A stretch of DNA of 64,000 nucleotides from positions 310,001 to 374,000 of the forward strand of contig NZ_SLUQ01000009.1 in NCBI RefSeq assembly GCF_004345245.1, given 5' to 3'. Positions within the stretch are counted from its first letter, which is position 1; the number at the start of each line of letters is the position of its first letter. The notes below the pieces were generated by a model. It ran no database searches. It was not told where the DNA came from and saw only the letters and a list, made by a program, of their open reading frames with translations. Positions 1 to 9,192 of the stretch are shown piece after piece. A program made the position numbers and the translations under genes. Source of the DNA: Rhizobium sp. BK251 (GTDB lineage: Bacteria; Pseudomonadota; Alphaproteobacteria; Rhizobiales; Rhizobiaceae).

Positions 1-421
1 AATGAAGGAAACCCGCGTCGCCCGCCCGCGACAGGGCGTGCCCGCCCGGAGAGCCGCTGCCCCATCCTCGCCTTAATTGGCTCGCATCAACCACAGCACC
101 GCGAAGGTGATTCAATGTGCGCTTATTGTAGCGCACCCGAAAAAAATCATCGCGAAACCCATTGTTTAAGACCGCCCGCATGCCTACTTGACGCTTAACA
201 TTGGATTTTTTTGCTGAAAGAAATGCTCGCCCGGCCCTTTTTCCCCCAAGGGACGTGCCGGACGAGTGGTGGCGCCGGAAATGTCCGGCACCGTGTTTAG
301 ACATAATACCGTTTGTTCATCCTGACCCAGTGCCTCCTGCCCCGCGCATGAACGATGCGTGCGCGTGCAGCGCGTTTCGGCCGGACCGAACCGACGTGCT
401 TTCTGAGGATTACAACCAGGA
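1..421. other. Upstream region with no recognised gene
   Basis: This 421-base stretch precedes the cyclase gene. No open frame in it looks like a real protein: those that exist run antisense into the cyclase gene or are short and of skewed composition. It probably holds the promoter and leader of the cyclase gene, and an upstream gene may end or begin beyond the window edge. The only clear structure is a 9-base inverted repeat, listed separately. Confidence 0.5.
255..291. repeat. 9-bp inverted repeat upstream of the cyclase gene
   Basis: GTGCCGGAC (255-263) and its exact complement GTCCGGCAC (283-291) are separated by 19 bases, about 130 bases before the cyclase start. It could form an RNA hairpin in the leader or be an operator. 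No downstream T-run is present, so a terminator is unlikely. Confidence 0.35.
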
Positions 422-1768
422 ATGAGCACTATCGAAGCCAGCGTTTCCGCCACTCTTCTGGACCGGGTTGCCGAATGGCTGACCCAGGCCTCCTTGGCCG
501 GGCAGGATCTGGAAACCATTGTCCGCGGTTTCTGCGAACGCATCGCTGCGGCGGGTCTTCCCATCGCGCGCGTCCATCTCACTTTCTCCATGCTGCATCC
601 GCTCTATGACGCGCTCGGTTTCACCTGGCGGCGGGCGAGCGGCGTCACGATCGAGGGATACCGGCACTCGGCCGGTAGCAAGCCCGACCGTTTTCTGCAG
701 AGCCCCTATTATCACCTGCTCGACAACAACCTGCAGCATCTGCGCCGCCGCATCATGCCGGAAGGACCGTCCGAATTCCCCATCTTCGATGATCTCCGTA
801 AGGACAGGATCACCGATTACCTTGCCTTCGTGCAGCCCTTCGGCGACGATTCCGTGCAGGGGATGATGGGCTCCTGGTCGACCGACAGCCATGGCGGCTT
901 CAGCGACGACATGATCGCCGCGCTGCTGCGCATGCAGAACCATCTGGCCGTCGCGGCCAAGATGGCCGTGCTCGGCAAGCTCGCCAATAACATGCTGACG
1001 ACCTATCTGGGCGGCGACGCCGGCAAGCGCGTGCTCAACGGCCAGATCCGCCGCGGTGACGGCGAGACGATCCGCGCCGCGCTCGTCATGGGCGACATGC
1101 GCCAGTCGACTGTATATGCGGAGAAGGAAGGGCGTCAGGCCTATATTGACACGCTGAACGAGTTCTTCGACGCCATTGCAGCGCCCTTCAACCGCAACGG
1201 CGGCGAGATCCTGAGCTTCCTCGGCGACGGGTTCCTGGCGGTCTATCCTTGCGGCCGGCACAAGGATCCGTCCAAGATCGCCTGCGAGGCCGCGCTGTCT
1301 GCCGTCAACCAGGCGCAGGCGCGCGTTTCCGAACTCAACAACGAGCGCCAGCAGAAGGGCTTCAGCGCCGTGCGCTACGGCATCGGGCTCCATGTCGGCA
1401 ACGTCATGCTCGGCAATGTCGGCTTGAAGGACAGGCTGACCTTCTCGGCTTTCGGCTCTGCCGTCAACGAGGTGCAGCGCCTCCAGAGTCTCACCAAGAA
1501 GTACTCCCGCGAAGTCATCGCGAGCCAGGCCTTCGCCAGCTATTGCGGTGGCGACTGGACCACACTCGGCGAGGAAAAGCTGCGCGGCGTACGCCAGAAG
1601 GTCACTGTGCTGCAGCCTAGGCCGGCCCAGCCGCCGCTTCGTCTGGAGGACAGCTTCAAGGAAGCGTCGCATGACGGCCTTTCGGAGGCCGAACAGGTGA
1701 TCCTGCTGCATCGCGACGCGAAGAAGCAGGCAACTGCGCGTCCGCAACTCGAGAAATTCATGCAGTAA
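422..1768 (+). CDS. Class III adenylate/guanylate cyclase domain protein
   Basis: A soluble 448-residue protein with an N-terminal sensor-like half (about 1-205, family not recognised) and a C-terminal class III nucleotide cyclase domain (about 210-400). Both metal-binding aspartates are visible: D225 in GDMRQST and D269 in FLGDG. The transition-state pair N349 and R353 lies in VNEVQRL. The residues that usually select the purine are changed: the lysine position before the second metal motif is S265 (ILSFLGDG), and the usual Asp/Thr position is S342 (TFSAFG). The domain therefore looks catalytically complete, but cAMP versus cGMP cannot be assigned. It is the first gene of a co-directional cluster that ends with a cyclic-nucleotide-binding protein, which suggests a local signalling pair. 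No membrane segments are seen. Confidence 0.88.
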   Translation: MSTIEASVSATLLDRVAEWLTQASLAGQDLETIVRGFCERIAAAGLPIARVHLTFSMLHPLYDALGFTWRRASGVTIEGYRHSAGSKPDRFLQSPYYHLLDNNLQHLRRRIMPEGPSEFPIFDDLRKDRITDYLAFVQPFGDDSVQGMMGSWSTDSHGGFSDDMIAALLRMQNHLAVAAKMAVLGKLANNMLTTYLGGDAGKRVLNGQIRRGDGETIRAALVMGDMRQSTVYAEKEGRQAYIDTLNEFFDAIAAPFNRNGGEILSFLGDGFLAVYPCGRHKDPSKIACEAALSAVNQAQARVSELNNERQQKGFSAVRYGIGLHVGNVMLGNVGLKDRLTFSAFGSAVNEVQRLQSLTKKYSREVIASQAFASYCGGDWTTLGEEKLRGVRQKVTVLQPRPAQPPLRLEDSFKEASHDGLSEAEQVILLHRDAKKQATARPQLEKFMQ

Positions 1769-1909
1769 TTGCAGGCGACTACGCCCTTTGGCTGTGACAT
1801 ATCCGGCGGCCCTCCCCGGCCGCCGGCGGCCAACTGGACACCCTGTTTTCTGTAAGATAGTGTGCCTGAAAGAGCCGCACTTGGTACGCGATCGGGGAAA
1901 TTCTTTGGC

Positions 1910-3799
1910 ATGGCGTCTGGGACTGATTTGCTGCGTATCGAGAATCTTGACGTCTCCTTTTCGATCTTCGGGGATCAACTGCGCGTGGTCAGAGGCGCAA
2001 GCCTCAGGGTGCTGCCCGGCAAGGTGACGGCGCTCGTCGGCGAGTCCGGCTCGGGCAAGTCGATCATCAGCCAGAGCATCATGGGCATCCTCCCGGCACC
2101 GGCGAAGGCGACCGGCCGCATCCTCTTTACCGACCCGCTGAACGGCGAAACCACCGACGTCATTCCGTTGCCGCGTGACGGCATCGAGATGCGGACACTG
2201 CGCGGCAGCCGCATGGCGAAGATCTTCCAGGAGCCGATGACCTCGCTCTCGCCGCTGCACACGGTCGGCAACCAGATCAGCGAGGTGCTCCGCATCCATA
2301 CGGAGCTCGATAAGGACGAGAGGCGGTCGCGCACCGAAGAAATGCTGGGTCTCGTCGGCTTTCCCAATCCGCACCGCACTTACGACATGTATCCCTTCGA
2401 GCTCTCGGGGGGCATGCGCCAGCGCGCCATGATCGCCATGGCGCTGATATGCAAGCCGGCGCTCCTGATCGCCGACGAGCCGACGACGGCGCTCGACGTC
2501 ACCATCCAGGCCCAGATCCTCGACTTGCTGCGCGAGCTGCAGAGCAAGCTCAATATGGCAGTGCTGCTGATCACTCACGATCTCGGTGTCGTGGCCAACA
2601 TGGCGGACGAGGTCGTCGTCATCTATCACGGCGAGATCATGGAAGCCGGCCCGGTCGAGACAATCTTCAGAAAGCCGCAGCATCCCTACCTCAAGGGGCT
2701 CATGGCGGCCGTACCGCATTTCGACATGAAGCCGGGCGAGCGGCTGAAGGCGCTGCGTGAGATTCCGATCAATATCGACACGCTGCTCGGCAACAAGAAG
2801 AAGCAGGAGCCGACCGGTCCCGAGACGCTTCTTTCGGTGCGAAACCTTTCAAAGACCTATGGCACGCGAAAGCGCGGCATTTTCAAGCCGCGCGACGCCA
2901 CGGTGTTCCGGGCCGTCGATGACGTCAGTTTCGATATCCGCCGCGGCGAATGCCTCGGGCTCGTCGGCGAAAGCGGCTGCGGCAAGACCACTGTCAGCAA
3001 GATCCTCATGCGCGCCATTACCCCGGACACAGGCTCCGTGACGCTGCATGACGGCAATGAGAACATCGACGTGCTGGCGGCGCGCAACGGCGACCTGCAG
3101 GAGCTGCGCACGAAGATCCAGATGGTGTTCCAGGATCCGGTTTCCTCGCTGTCGCCGCGCATGACCGTGCGCAACATCCTGAGCGAGCCGTTCGAGATCC
3201 ACGACATGGGCGACAGCGCCTACCGCAAGGAGAAGGTGGAAGGTCTGATGCGCGCTATCGGCCTCGACCTCAGATATCTGAACCGCTACCCGCACAGCTT
3301 CTCCGGCGGTCAGCGCCAACGCATCGGCATCGCACGCGCCCTCGCCCTCGGGCCGAAGCTTCTTATCCTGGACGAGCCGGTCTCCGCGCTCGACGTTTCC
3401 GTGCAGGCACAGATCCTGAACCTTCTCAAGGACCTGCAGAAGCAGCTCGGCCTCACCTATCTGTTCATCTCGCACAATTTGGCCGTAGTAGACTATATCG
3501 CCGACCGCATCGCGGTCATGTGCAAGGGCCGGATCGTCGAGATCGCGCCGCGCGAGATCATCCTGCGCGATCCCGTGCACCCCTATACGCGATCGCTGCT
3601 GGCGGCCGTCCCATTCCCGGACCTCGACCGGCCGCTGGATTTCAAGGCGCTGCATGCCAACGGCGCAGCGGACAAGCAGAGCTGGGGCGAGGACTTCCAC
3701 GAGGAAAATCCGGAAGGCCTTGCCTTCGCCGATCTCGGCGGCGGCCATCTGGTGCGCGCCCGCCGAGGCGCCAATGCACAGGAACTACGCTCGTGGTAA
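1910..3799 (+). CDS. Peptide/nickel-type ABC transporter, fused double ATP-binding protein
   Basis: A 629-residue tandem ATPase of the Dpp/Opp importer class that powers uptake through the two permeases downstream. It has two complete nucleotide-binding domains. Walker A motifs are GESGSGKS near residue 44 and GESGCGKT near 353. Signatures are LSGGMRQR and FSGGQRQR, and Walker B motifs end in ADEPTTALD and LDEPVSALD. Each half ends with the oligopeptide-ABC tail (HPYLKGLMAAVP, HPYTRSLLAAVP). The start at ATG 1910 (MASGTDLL) is preceded by GGGGAA; a GTG at 1862 would add 16 unconserved residues. The stop codon overlaps the next gene's GTG start, indicating translational coupling. The substrate is not predictable. 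Confidence 0.93.
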   Translation: MASGTDLLRIENLDVSFSIFGDQLRVVRGASLRVLPGKVTALVGESGSGKSIISQSIMGILPAPAKATGRILFTDPLNGETTDVIPLPRDGIEMRTLRGSRMAKIFQEPMTSLSPLHTVGNQISEVLRIHTELDKDERRSRTEEMLGLVGFPNPHRTYDMYPFELSGGMRQRAMIAMALICKPALLIADEPTTALDVTIQAQILDLLRELQSKLNMAVLLITHDLGVVANMADEVVVIYHGEIMEAGPVETIFRKPQHPYLKGLMAAVPHFDMKPGERLKALREIPINIDTLLGNKKKQEPTGPETLLSVRNLSKTYGTRKRGIFKPRDATVFRAVDDVSFDIRRGECLGLVGESGCGKTTVSKILMRAITPDTGSVTLHDGNENIDVLAARNGDLQELRTKIQMVFQDPVSSLSPRMTVRNILSEPFEIHDMGDSAYRKEKVEGLMRAIGLDLRYLNRYPHSFSGGQRQRIGIARALALGPKLLILDEPVSALDVSVQAQILNLLKDLQKQLGLTYLFISHNLAVVDYIADRIAVMCKGRIVEIAPREIILRDPVHPYTRSLLAAVPFPDLDRPLDFKALHANGAADKQSWGEDFHEENPEGLAFADLGGGHLVRARRGANAQELRSW

Positions 3800-5700
3800 C
3801 GCGCAGAACCGTTCTCGGCATGCTTGGTTCGGCGCTGATCGGCGGCGCGGCACGCGCCGCCGATCGCGACAACGAGCCTGAATTCCTGCGCCCGTGGCTG
3901 CGGGCGGGACAGGTCCCTCCCCTTCCTGACCGGCTTCCGATGAGGCCGCGGATCATCAATATGAAGGAGCTGGGGCGCGTGCCCGGCGAATATGGCGGCA
4001 CGGTCCGCACGATCATCGGCAGCGCACGCGACATCCGCTACATGACCGTCTACGGCTATTCGAGGCTCGTCGGATATGACGACAGGCTTTCGCTGCACGC
4101 GGATATCCTTGAGGACTTTAAGGCCGAGAACGATACGGTCTTCACCTTCACGCTCCGCGAAGGCCACAGGTGGTCGGATGGCGCCCCCTTTACCGCCGAT
4201 GACTTCCGCTACTGGTGGGAAGACGTCATCCTCAACAAGGAGCTGACGCCGGGCGGTGGGGCGCTTGAGCTTCGCCCGCACGGCAACCTCCCCCGGTTCG
4301 AGGTCCTAGACGAGGTTACTGTCCGCTACAGCTGGGACCGCCCTAACCCGAATTTCCTGCCGAGCCTCGCCGGCCCGCTGCCGCTCGTCATCTATGGTCC
4401 GGGGCACTACCTGAAGCAGTTCCACAAGAAGTATCAGGACGACTTCCGCATGTCGGCGCTGATGAAGGAAAACCGCGTCAAGAAATGGGCCGACCTCCAT
4501 ATCAAGATGGCGCTTGCGTCGCGACCGAACAATCCGGAATTGCCGACGCTCGATCCCTGGCGCAACCGCACCGCGCCTCCGGCTGATCAGTTCATATTCG
4601 AGCGGAACCCCTTCTTCCATCGCGTTGACGAGAACGGGCGCCAGCTTCCCTACATCGACAAGTTCGTCCTGAACGTCAGTTCGTCGTCGATCATAGCAGC
4701 GAAGGCGGGCGCGGGCGAAAGCGACCTTCAGGCGACGGGCCTCGACTTTTCCGACTACACCTTCCTCAAGGAGGCGGAGAAGCGCTTTCCGGTGAAGGTG
4801 GATCTGTGGAAGCTCGCGCGCGGTTCACGGCTCGCGTTGCTGCCGAACCTCAATTGCGCCGATCCCGCCTGGCGCAGCCTCTTCCATGATGTCCGCTTCC
4901 GCCGCGCGCTCTCGCTTGCCATAGACCGCCATGAGATCAACATGGTGGCCTTCTACGGGCTCGGTACGGCGAGCGCCGACACGGTGCTGCCGGAGAGCCC
5001 GCTCTTCAAACCGGAATACGCCGACGCCTGGATCGATTTCGATCCGCAGCAGGCAAATGCATTGCTGGACGAACTTGGACTGGAGAAGCGGGACGATAAT
5101 GGCATTCGGCTCCTGCCGGACGGACGGGCAGCTGAGATTACGGTCGAGACGCCGGGCGAAAGCACGCTCGACACCGACGTGCTGGAGCTGATTACGGACC
5201 ACTGGCGCAAGGTCGGCATCGCGCTTTACACCCGCACCTCCCAGCGCGACATCTTCCGCAGCCGCGCCATGGCAGGCAGCATCATGATGTCGATCTGGTA
5301 TGGCCTGGACAATGGTGTCGCGACGGCCGACATGTATCCCGGACAGCTGGCGCCGACCGTCGACGACCAGATGCAATGGCCGCTCTGGGGCATGTACTAT
5401 CTTTCCGGCGGCACGCAGGGCACCGCGCCGGACATTCCCGAAGTGACCGAGCTCGTGACCCTTCTGAACCGCTGGGGCGATACAGCGCAGCACCAGGAGC
5501 GCGCGGATATCTGGCACCGGATGCTTTCGATCTATACCCAGCAGGTATTCTCCATCGGCCTGATCAACGGCACGCTGACGCCCCTCCTCCGCTCGGCCCG
5601 CCTGCAGAACATGCCCGGCAAGGCACTCTACGGCTTCGACCCCACCTGTTATCTCGGCATCTACCTGCCGGACACTTTCTGGCTGAAGGGGGAGGTGTGA
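3793..5700 (+). CDS. ABC transporter substrate-binding protein, family 5 (peptide type)
   Basis: A 635-residue periplasmic binding protein of the SBP_bac_5 (DppA/OppA) family that captures the substrate for the adjoining permeases. The start is taken as GTG 3793, overlapping the ATPase stop by seven bases. The N-terminus TRRTVLGMLG followed by a hydrophobic stretch and ARAAD is a twin-arginine (Tat) signal, so export of a folded protein is likely. The family pattern RWSDGAPFTADDFRYWWEDV appears near residue 130, and a typical DVRFRRALSLAIDRHEI block near 365. It is longer than most family members (about 530), in line with the subgroup that binds larger substrates. The ligand is unknown. Confidence 0.9.
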   Translation: MVTRRTVLGMLGSALIGGAARAADRDNEPEFLRPWLRAGQVPPLPDRLPMRPRIINMKELGRVPGEYGGTVRTIIGSARDIRYMTVYGYSRLVGYDDRLSLHADILEDFKAENDTVFTFTLREGHRWSDGAPFTADDFRYWWEDVILNKELTPGGGALELRPHGNLPRFEVLDEVTVRYSWDRPNPNFLPSLAGPLPLVIYGPGHYLKQFHKKYQDDFRMSALMKENRVKKWADLHIKMALASRPNNPELPTLDPWRNRTAPPADQFIFERNPFFHRVDENGRQLPYIDKFVLNVSSSSIIAAKAGAGESDLQATGLDFSDYTFLKEAEKRFPVKVDLWKLARGSRLALLPNLNCADPAWRSLFHDVRFRRALSLAIDRHEINMVAFYGLGTASADTVLPESPLFKPEYADAWIDFDPQQANALLDELGLEKRDDNGIRLLPDGRAAEITVETPGESTLDTDVLELITDHWRKVGIALYTRTSQRDIFRSRAMAGSIMMSIWYGLDNGVATADMYPGQLAPTVDDQMQWPLWGMYYLSGGTQGTAPDIPEVTELVTLLNRWGDTAQHQERADIWHRMLSIYTQQVFSIGLINGTLTPLLRSARLQNMPGKALYGFDPTCYLGIYLPDTFWLKGEV

Positions 5701-5701
5701 C

Positions 5702-6700
5702 GTGCTGAGATACATTATATGGCGCATCGCCGCGATGGTGCCGACCCTTCTGGTGATTTCGGCACTGGTCTTCACGATCATCGAACTGCCGCCGGGTGAC
5801 TTCTTCCAGAGCCAGATCGCCGAACTGCAGGCACAAGGCGAAAGCGCCAACCTACAGGAAATCGAGGAGCTTCGCCATCAATATGGCTTCGACCAGCCCG
5901 CGGTTGTCCGCTATTTCTACTGGCTTGGCGGCATGCTGCATGGTGATTTCGGCTATTCCTTCGAATATCAGCTGCCGGTCTCGGACGTCGTGGGGGACCG
6001 GCTTTGGCTCACGATTCTCGTTTCCTTCACGACGATCCTGCTGACATGGCTGATCGCGTTCCCGATCGGCATCTATTCGGCGACCCATCAGTACAGCTGG
6101 GGCGACTACGGGCTGACCTTCCTCGGGCTTCTTGGCATCGCCATCCCGAACTTCATGCTGGCGCTGATCCTGATGTATTTCGCCAATGTGTGGTTCGGCC
6201 TGTCGATCGGCCATTTGATGGACCAGCAATATCTCAACCAGCCGATGAGCTGGGACAAGGCGAAGTCGATCCTGGGACATCTGTGGATCCCCGTCGTCAT
6301 CGTCGGCACCGCGGGCACGGCAGGCATGATCCGCCGCCTGCGCGCCAATCTGCTCGACGAGATGCAGAAGCAGTATGTCGTGACCGCCCGTGCGAAAGGC
6401 CTGCATCCGATGCGGGCGCTGATAAAATATCCGCTGCGCATGGCGCTTAACTTCTTCGTGGCCGATATCGGCTCGATCCTGCCCTCCATCATATCCGGTG
6501 CCGAGATTGTCGCGATCGTGCTGTCGCTCGAAACGACCGGGCCGATGCTGGTGAAGGCCCTGCAGAGCCAGGACATGTATCTTGCCGGATCGTTCCTGAT
6601 GTTCCTTGCCTTCCTCAACGTCATCGGCGTGCTGATATCGGACATAGCGCTCGGGTTCCTCGATCCGCGTATTCGGCTGCAAGGCAGGAGCACCAAGTGA
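5702..6700 (+). CDS. Peptide-type ABC transporter permease (DppB/OppB family)
   Basis: A 332-residue inner-membrane permease with about six membrane segments. It begins MLRYIIWRIAAMVPTLLVIS, the standard amphipathic start of the DppB/OppB family. The conserved periplasmic segment GMLHGDFGYSF follows, and the cytoplasmic EAA-like loop VVTARAKGLHPMRAL contacts the ATPase. The start is GTG 5702, one base after the binding-protein stop. It ends in a four-base GTGA overlap with the second permease gene. It forms the translocation pore together with that protein. Confidence 0.94.
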   Translation: MLRYIIWRIAAMVPTLLVISALVFTIIELPPGDFFQSQIAELQAQGESANLQEIEELRHQYGFDQPAVVRYFYWLGGMLHGDFGYSFEYQLPVSDVVGDRLWLTILVSFTTILLTWLIAFPIGIYSATHQYSWGDYGLTFLGLLGIAIPNFMLALILMYFANVWFGLSIGHLMDQQYLNQPMSWDKAKSILGHLWIPVVIVGTAGTAGMIRRLRANLLDEMQKQYVVTARAKGLHPMRALIKYPLRMALNFFVADIGSILPSIISGAEIVAIVLSLETTGPMLVKALQSQDMYLAGSFLMFLAFLNVIGVLISDIALGFLDPRIRLQGRSTK

Positions 6701-7872
6701 CAACGCCCCTACCCGAACCCGGCGCACCCCTGACCCACTACGTCTCGTCGGCGCCCTTCGATCCGATGCTGCTCGAGACCGGTTCGGCGACGCAGACGCG
6801 CTTTCACCGTGCCTCGCAGAAGCAGCTCATGTGGTGGAAGTTCAAGCGCCACCGGCTCGCTTACTTCTCAGGCATCTTCCTGCTGCTGCTATACGGCTCG
6901 ATCGCGATCGCCGAATTCCTTGCGCCATACAATCTTCACACGCGCAACGTGGACTTCATCTACTCTCCGCCGCAACGCGTGCATCTTTTCCATGACGGCA
7001 ATTTCGTAGGGCCCTTCGTCTACGGCCGCTCGATGACGCTGGACATCAACTCGCTGAGACGCATCTATTCCGACCAGCCGAATGACGTGCAGCCGATCCG
7101 CTTCTTCTGCAGAGGCGATTCCTACCGCTTCTGGGGTCTCGTGGAATCCAATCTCCATCTGGTTTGCCCGGCCGTGGGCGGACAGATGTTCCTGCTCGGG
7201 ACCGACAGGCTCGGCCGCGACGTACTGTCGCGCATCATCTACGGCGCCCGCATCTCGCTGACGATCGGCCTCATCGGCATCAGCATCAGCTTCATGCTCG
7301 GCATCATCATCGGCGGTCTTGCCGGCTATTGGGGCGGCCTTTTCGACCTGATCGTGCAGCGCCTGATCGAGGTGCTGCAATCACTGCCGTCGCTGCCGCT
7401 CTGGATGGCGCTGGCGGCGATCATGCCCGTGACCTGGAGCCCGATCCTCGTCTATTTCGGGATCACCATCATTCTTGGCATCATCGACTGGACCGGGCTT
7501 GCCCGCGCGGTCCGTTCGAAACTTCTGGCGCTGCGAGAGGAAGACTATGTGGTCGCCGCCCAGCTGATGGGCGCGAGCACGCCGCGCATCATCGGACGGC
7601 ACCTCATCCCAGGCTTCATGTCCCACCTCATCGCGTCCGCTACCATTTCCATTCCCGGCATGATCCTCGGCGAGACCGCTCTCAGCTTCCTTGGCCTAGG
7701 CCTGCGGCCGCCGATTACCAGCTGGGGAATATTGCTGACCGAGGCGAAAAGTGTCAGCATCATCGCATTCTATCCGTGGTTGTTGTTCCCGATAATACCT
7801 GTTGTTCTCGTGATTTTGGCGTTCAATTTCCTCGGAGACGGGTTGCGTGATGCGGCTGATCCCTACAAGTAA
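6697..7872 (+). CDS. Peptide-type ABC transporter permease (DppC/OppC family)
   Basis: A 391-residue permease, second half of the pore. It has an N-terminal cytoplasmic extension of about 45 residues before the first membrane segment (FSGIFLLLLYGSIAIAEFLAPY), then a roughly 100-residue periplasmic loop. The C-terminal membrane domain contains GTDRLGRDVLSRIIYGARISL, the signature of the DppC family, and the EAA-type loop EEDYVVAAQLMGASTPRII. It starts at GTG 6697, overlapping the previous stop. The loop between segments one and two is larger than in E. coli DppC, as in the subgroup paired with long binding proteins. Confidence 0.93.
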   Translation: MTTPLPEPGAPLTHYVSSAPFDPMLLETGSATQTRFHRASQKQLMWWKFKRHRLAYFSGIFLLLLYGSIAIAEFLAPYNLHTRNVDFIYSPPQRVHLFHDGNFVGPFVYGRSMTLDINSLRRIYSDQPNDVQPIRFFCRGDSYRFWGLVESNLHLVCPAVGGQMFLLGTDRLGRDVLSRIIYGARISLTIGLIGISISFMLGIIIGGLAGYWGGLFDLIVQRLIEVLQSLPSLPLWMALAAIMPVTWSPILVYFGITIILGIIDWTGLARAVRSKLLALREEDYVVAAQLMGASTPRIIGRHLIPGFMSHLIASATISIPGMILGETALSFLGLGLRPPITSWGILLTEAKSVSIIAFYPWLLFPIIPVVLVILAFNFLGDGLRDAADPYK

Positions 7873-7947
7873 ACAAGGATCAGGCGGACGGACCGCCGCG
7901 TGCCGCCGCAACGACTCCGAGTCTTTCCCACGGAGGACGTTGCAGAA

Positions 7948-9180
7948 ATGACATTTCCCCCAGAGGTTCTGCCTATGTTAAGGCGTTTGGAAGATGCTCG
8001 AATCCTCATGTACAGCCACGACACTTTCGGTCTTGGCCATCTGCGGCGTTGCCGCGCGATCGCTCATGCGCTGGTCGAGGACTATCGCGGCCTCAATATC
8101 CTGATCATTTCGGGCGCCACCATCGCCGGCGCCTTCGACTACCGCGCCCGCGTCGACTTCGTCAAAATCCCGAGTGTGATAAAGCTCCGCAACGGCGAAT
8201 ACACGTCGCTTGCGAGCCATATCGACCTGCACGAAACGCTGAAGATGCGTCAGTCGAGCATCCGGCACACGGCGGAGACTTTCGAACCCGACATCTTCAT
8301 CGTCGACAAGGAGCCCATGGGGCTCAAGGGCGAAGTCGAGGAGACGCTATCCTACCTGAAGTCGCGCGGCACGATCCTCGTGCTCGGCCTCAGGGAAATC
8401 ATGGACGCGCCGCATCTTCTCGACGCGGAGTGGAAGAGGAACGACACGCTCCAGAAGATCGACCATTTCTATGATTCCATCTGGGTCTACGGGCCGCCGG
8501 ACTTCTACGATCCGCTGGTGGGGCTAGACGTTCCTGCCGGTGTTCGTCGGAAGATGGATTTCGTTGGATTTCTTCAACGAAGCGTCCCCCTGCAGGGTGG
8601 CAAGTCGGAGCACGTCCCGAATGAGGACTATATCCTCATTACCACGGGCGGCGGTGGCGATGGCGCGGACCTCGTTCACGACGTGCTGAATGCCTACCAG
8701 GCGGACCCAACACTGCGACAGAAGGCGCTGATCGTGCTCGGGCCCTACATGCCCGGCTCCGAGCGCGCCAGGCTTGTGCAGCAGGGCGAAGCCATACCCT
8801 ATGTCGAAGTGATCGAGTTCGACAACCGCATGGAGGATCTGATCGCCGGTTCGAAGGCTGTCGTCGCCATGGGTGGCTACAACACCTATTGCGAGATCCT
8901 CTCCTTCGACAAACCGGCGCTGATCGTGCCGCGCGTCAGGCCGCGCGAGGAGCAGCTTTTGCGGGCTCGCCGCGCAAGCGAACTCGGGCTCGTGGAGATG
9001 CTCCTGCCCGAAGAATCCGCCGATCCGCTGCGGCTTGCCGAGGCGCTGAAGCGGCTGCCGGAGCGCGCGCCGCCGTCCAAGAGCGGGGAAAACATGCGTC
9101 TCGAAGGCCTCACGCATATTTCGCGCACTGTCGGCAACTGGCTCGACAATCGCGGGCGCCGGCTTTCCGTCGCCGAGTAA
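7948..9180 (+). CDS. MurG-like glycosyltransferase (COG4671-type)
   Basis: A 410-residue GT-B fold glycosyltransferase related to MurG and UDP-sugar transferases. The N-terminal nucleotide-fold domain begins MYSHDTFGLGHLRRCRAIAHAL, with the glycine-rich acceptor-side loop. The C-terminal domain has LITTGGGGDGADLV and the donor-binding block AMGGYNTYCEILSFDKPALIVPR with the basic PRVRPREEQLLRARR tail. ATG 7948 is chosen because GGAGG lies at 7932-7936; an ATG at 7975 is the alternative. It is the first of three consecutive glycosyltransferases; the third belongs to the same family. Donor and acceptor are unknown. No membrane segments are seen, so it acts in the cytoplasm. Confidence 0.85.
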   Translation: MTFPPEVLPMLRRLEDARILMYSHDTFGLGHLRRCRAIAHALVEDYRGLNILIISGATIAGAFDYRARVDFVKIPSVIKLRNGEYTSLASHIDLHETLKMRQSSIRHTAETFEPDIFIVDKEPMGLKGEVEETLSYLKSRGTILVLGLREIMDAPHLLDAEWKRNDTLQKIDHFYDSIWVYGPPDFYDPLVGLDVPAGVRRKMDFVGFLQRSVPLQGGKSEHVPNEDYILITTGGGGDGADLVHDVLNAYQADPTLRQKALIVLGPYMPGSERARLVQQGEAIPYVEVIEFDNRMEDLIAGSKAVVAMGGYNTYCEILSFDKPALIVPRVRPREEQLLRARRASELGLVEMLLPEESADPLRLAEALKRLPERAPPSKSGENMRLEGLTHISRTVGNWLDNRGRRLSVAE

Positions 9181-9192
9181 AGGTTCACACCC

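Noticed and set aside
410..2719. 769-codon minus-strand open frame across the cyclase and ABC ATPase genes
   Set aside because: It crosses two well-supported plus-strand genes and its translation is arginine/histidine-rich without family motifs; it is a GC-driven shadow.
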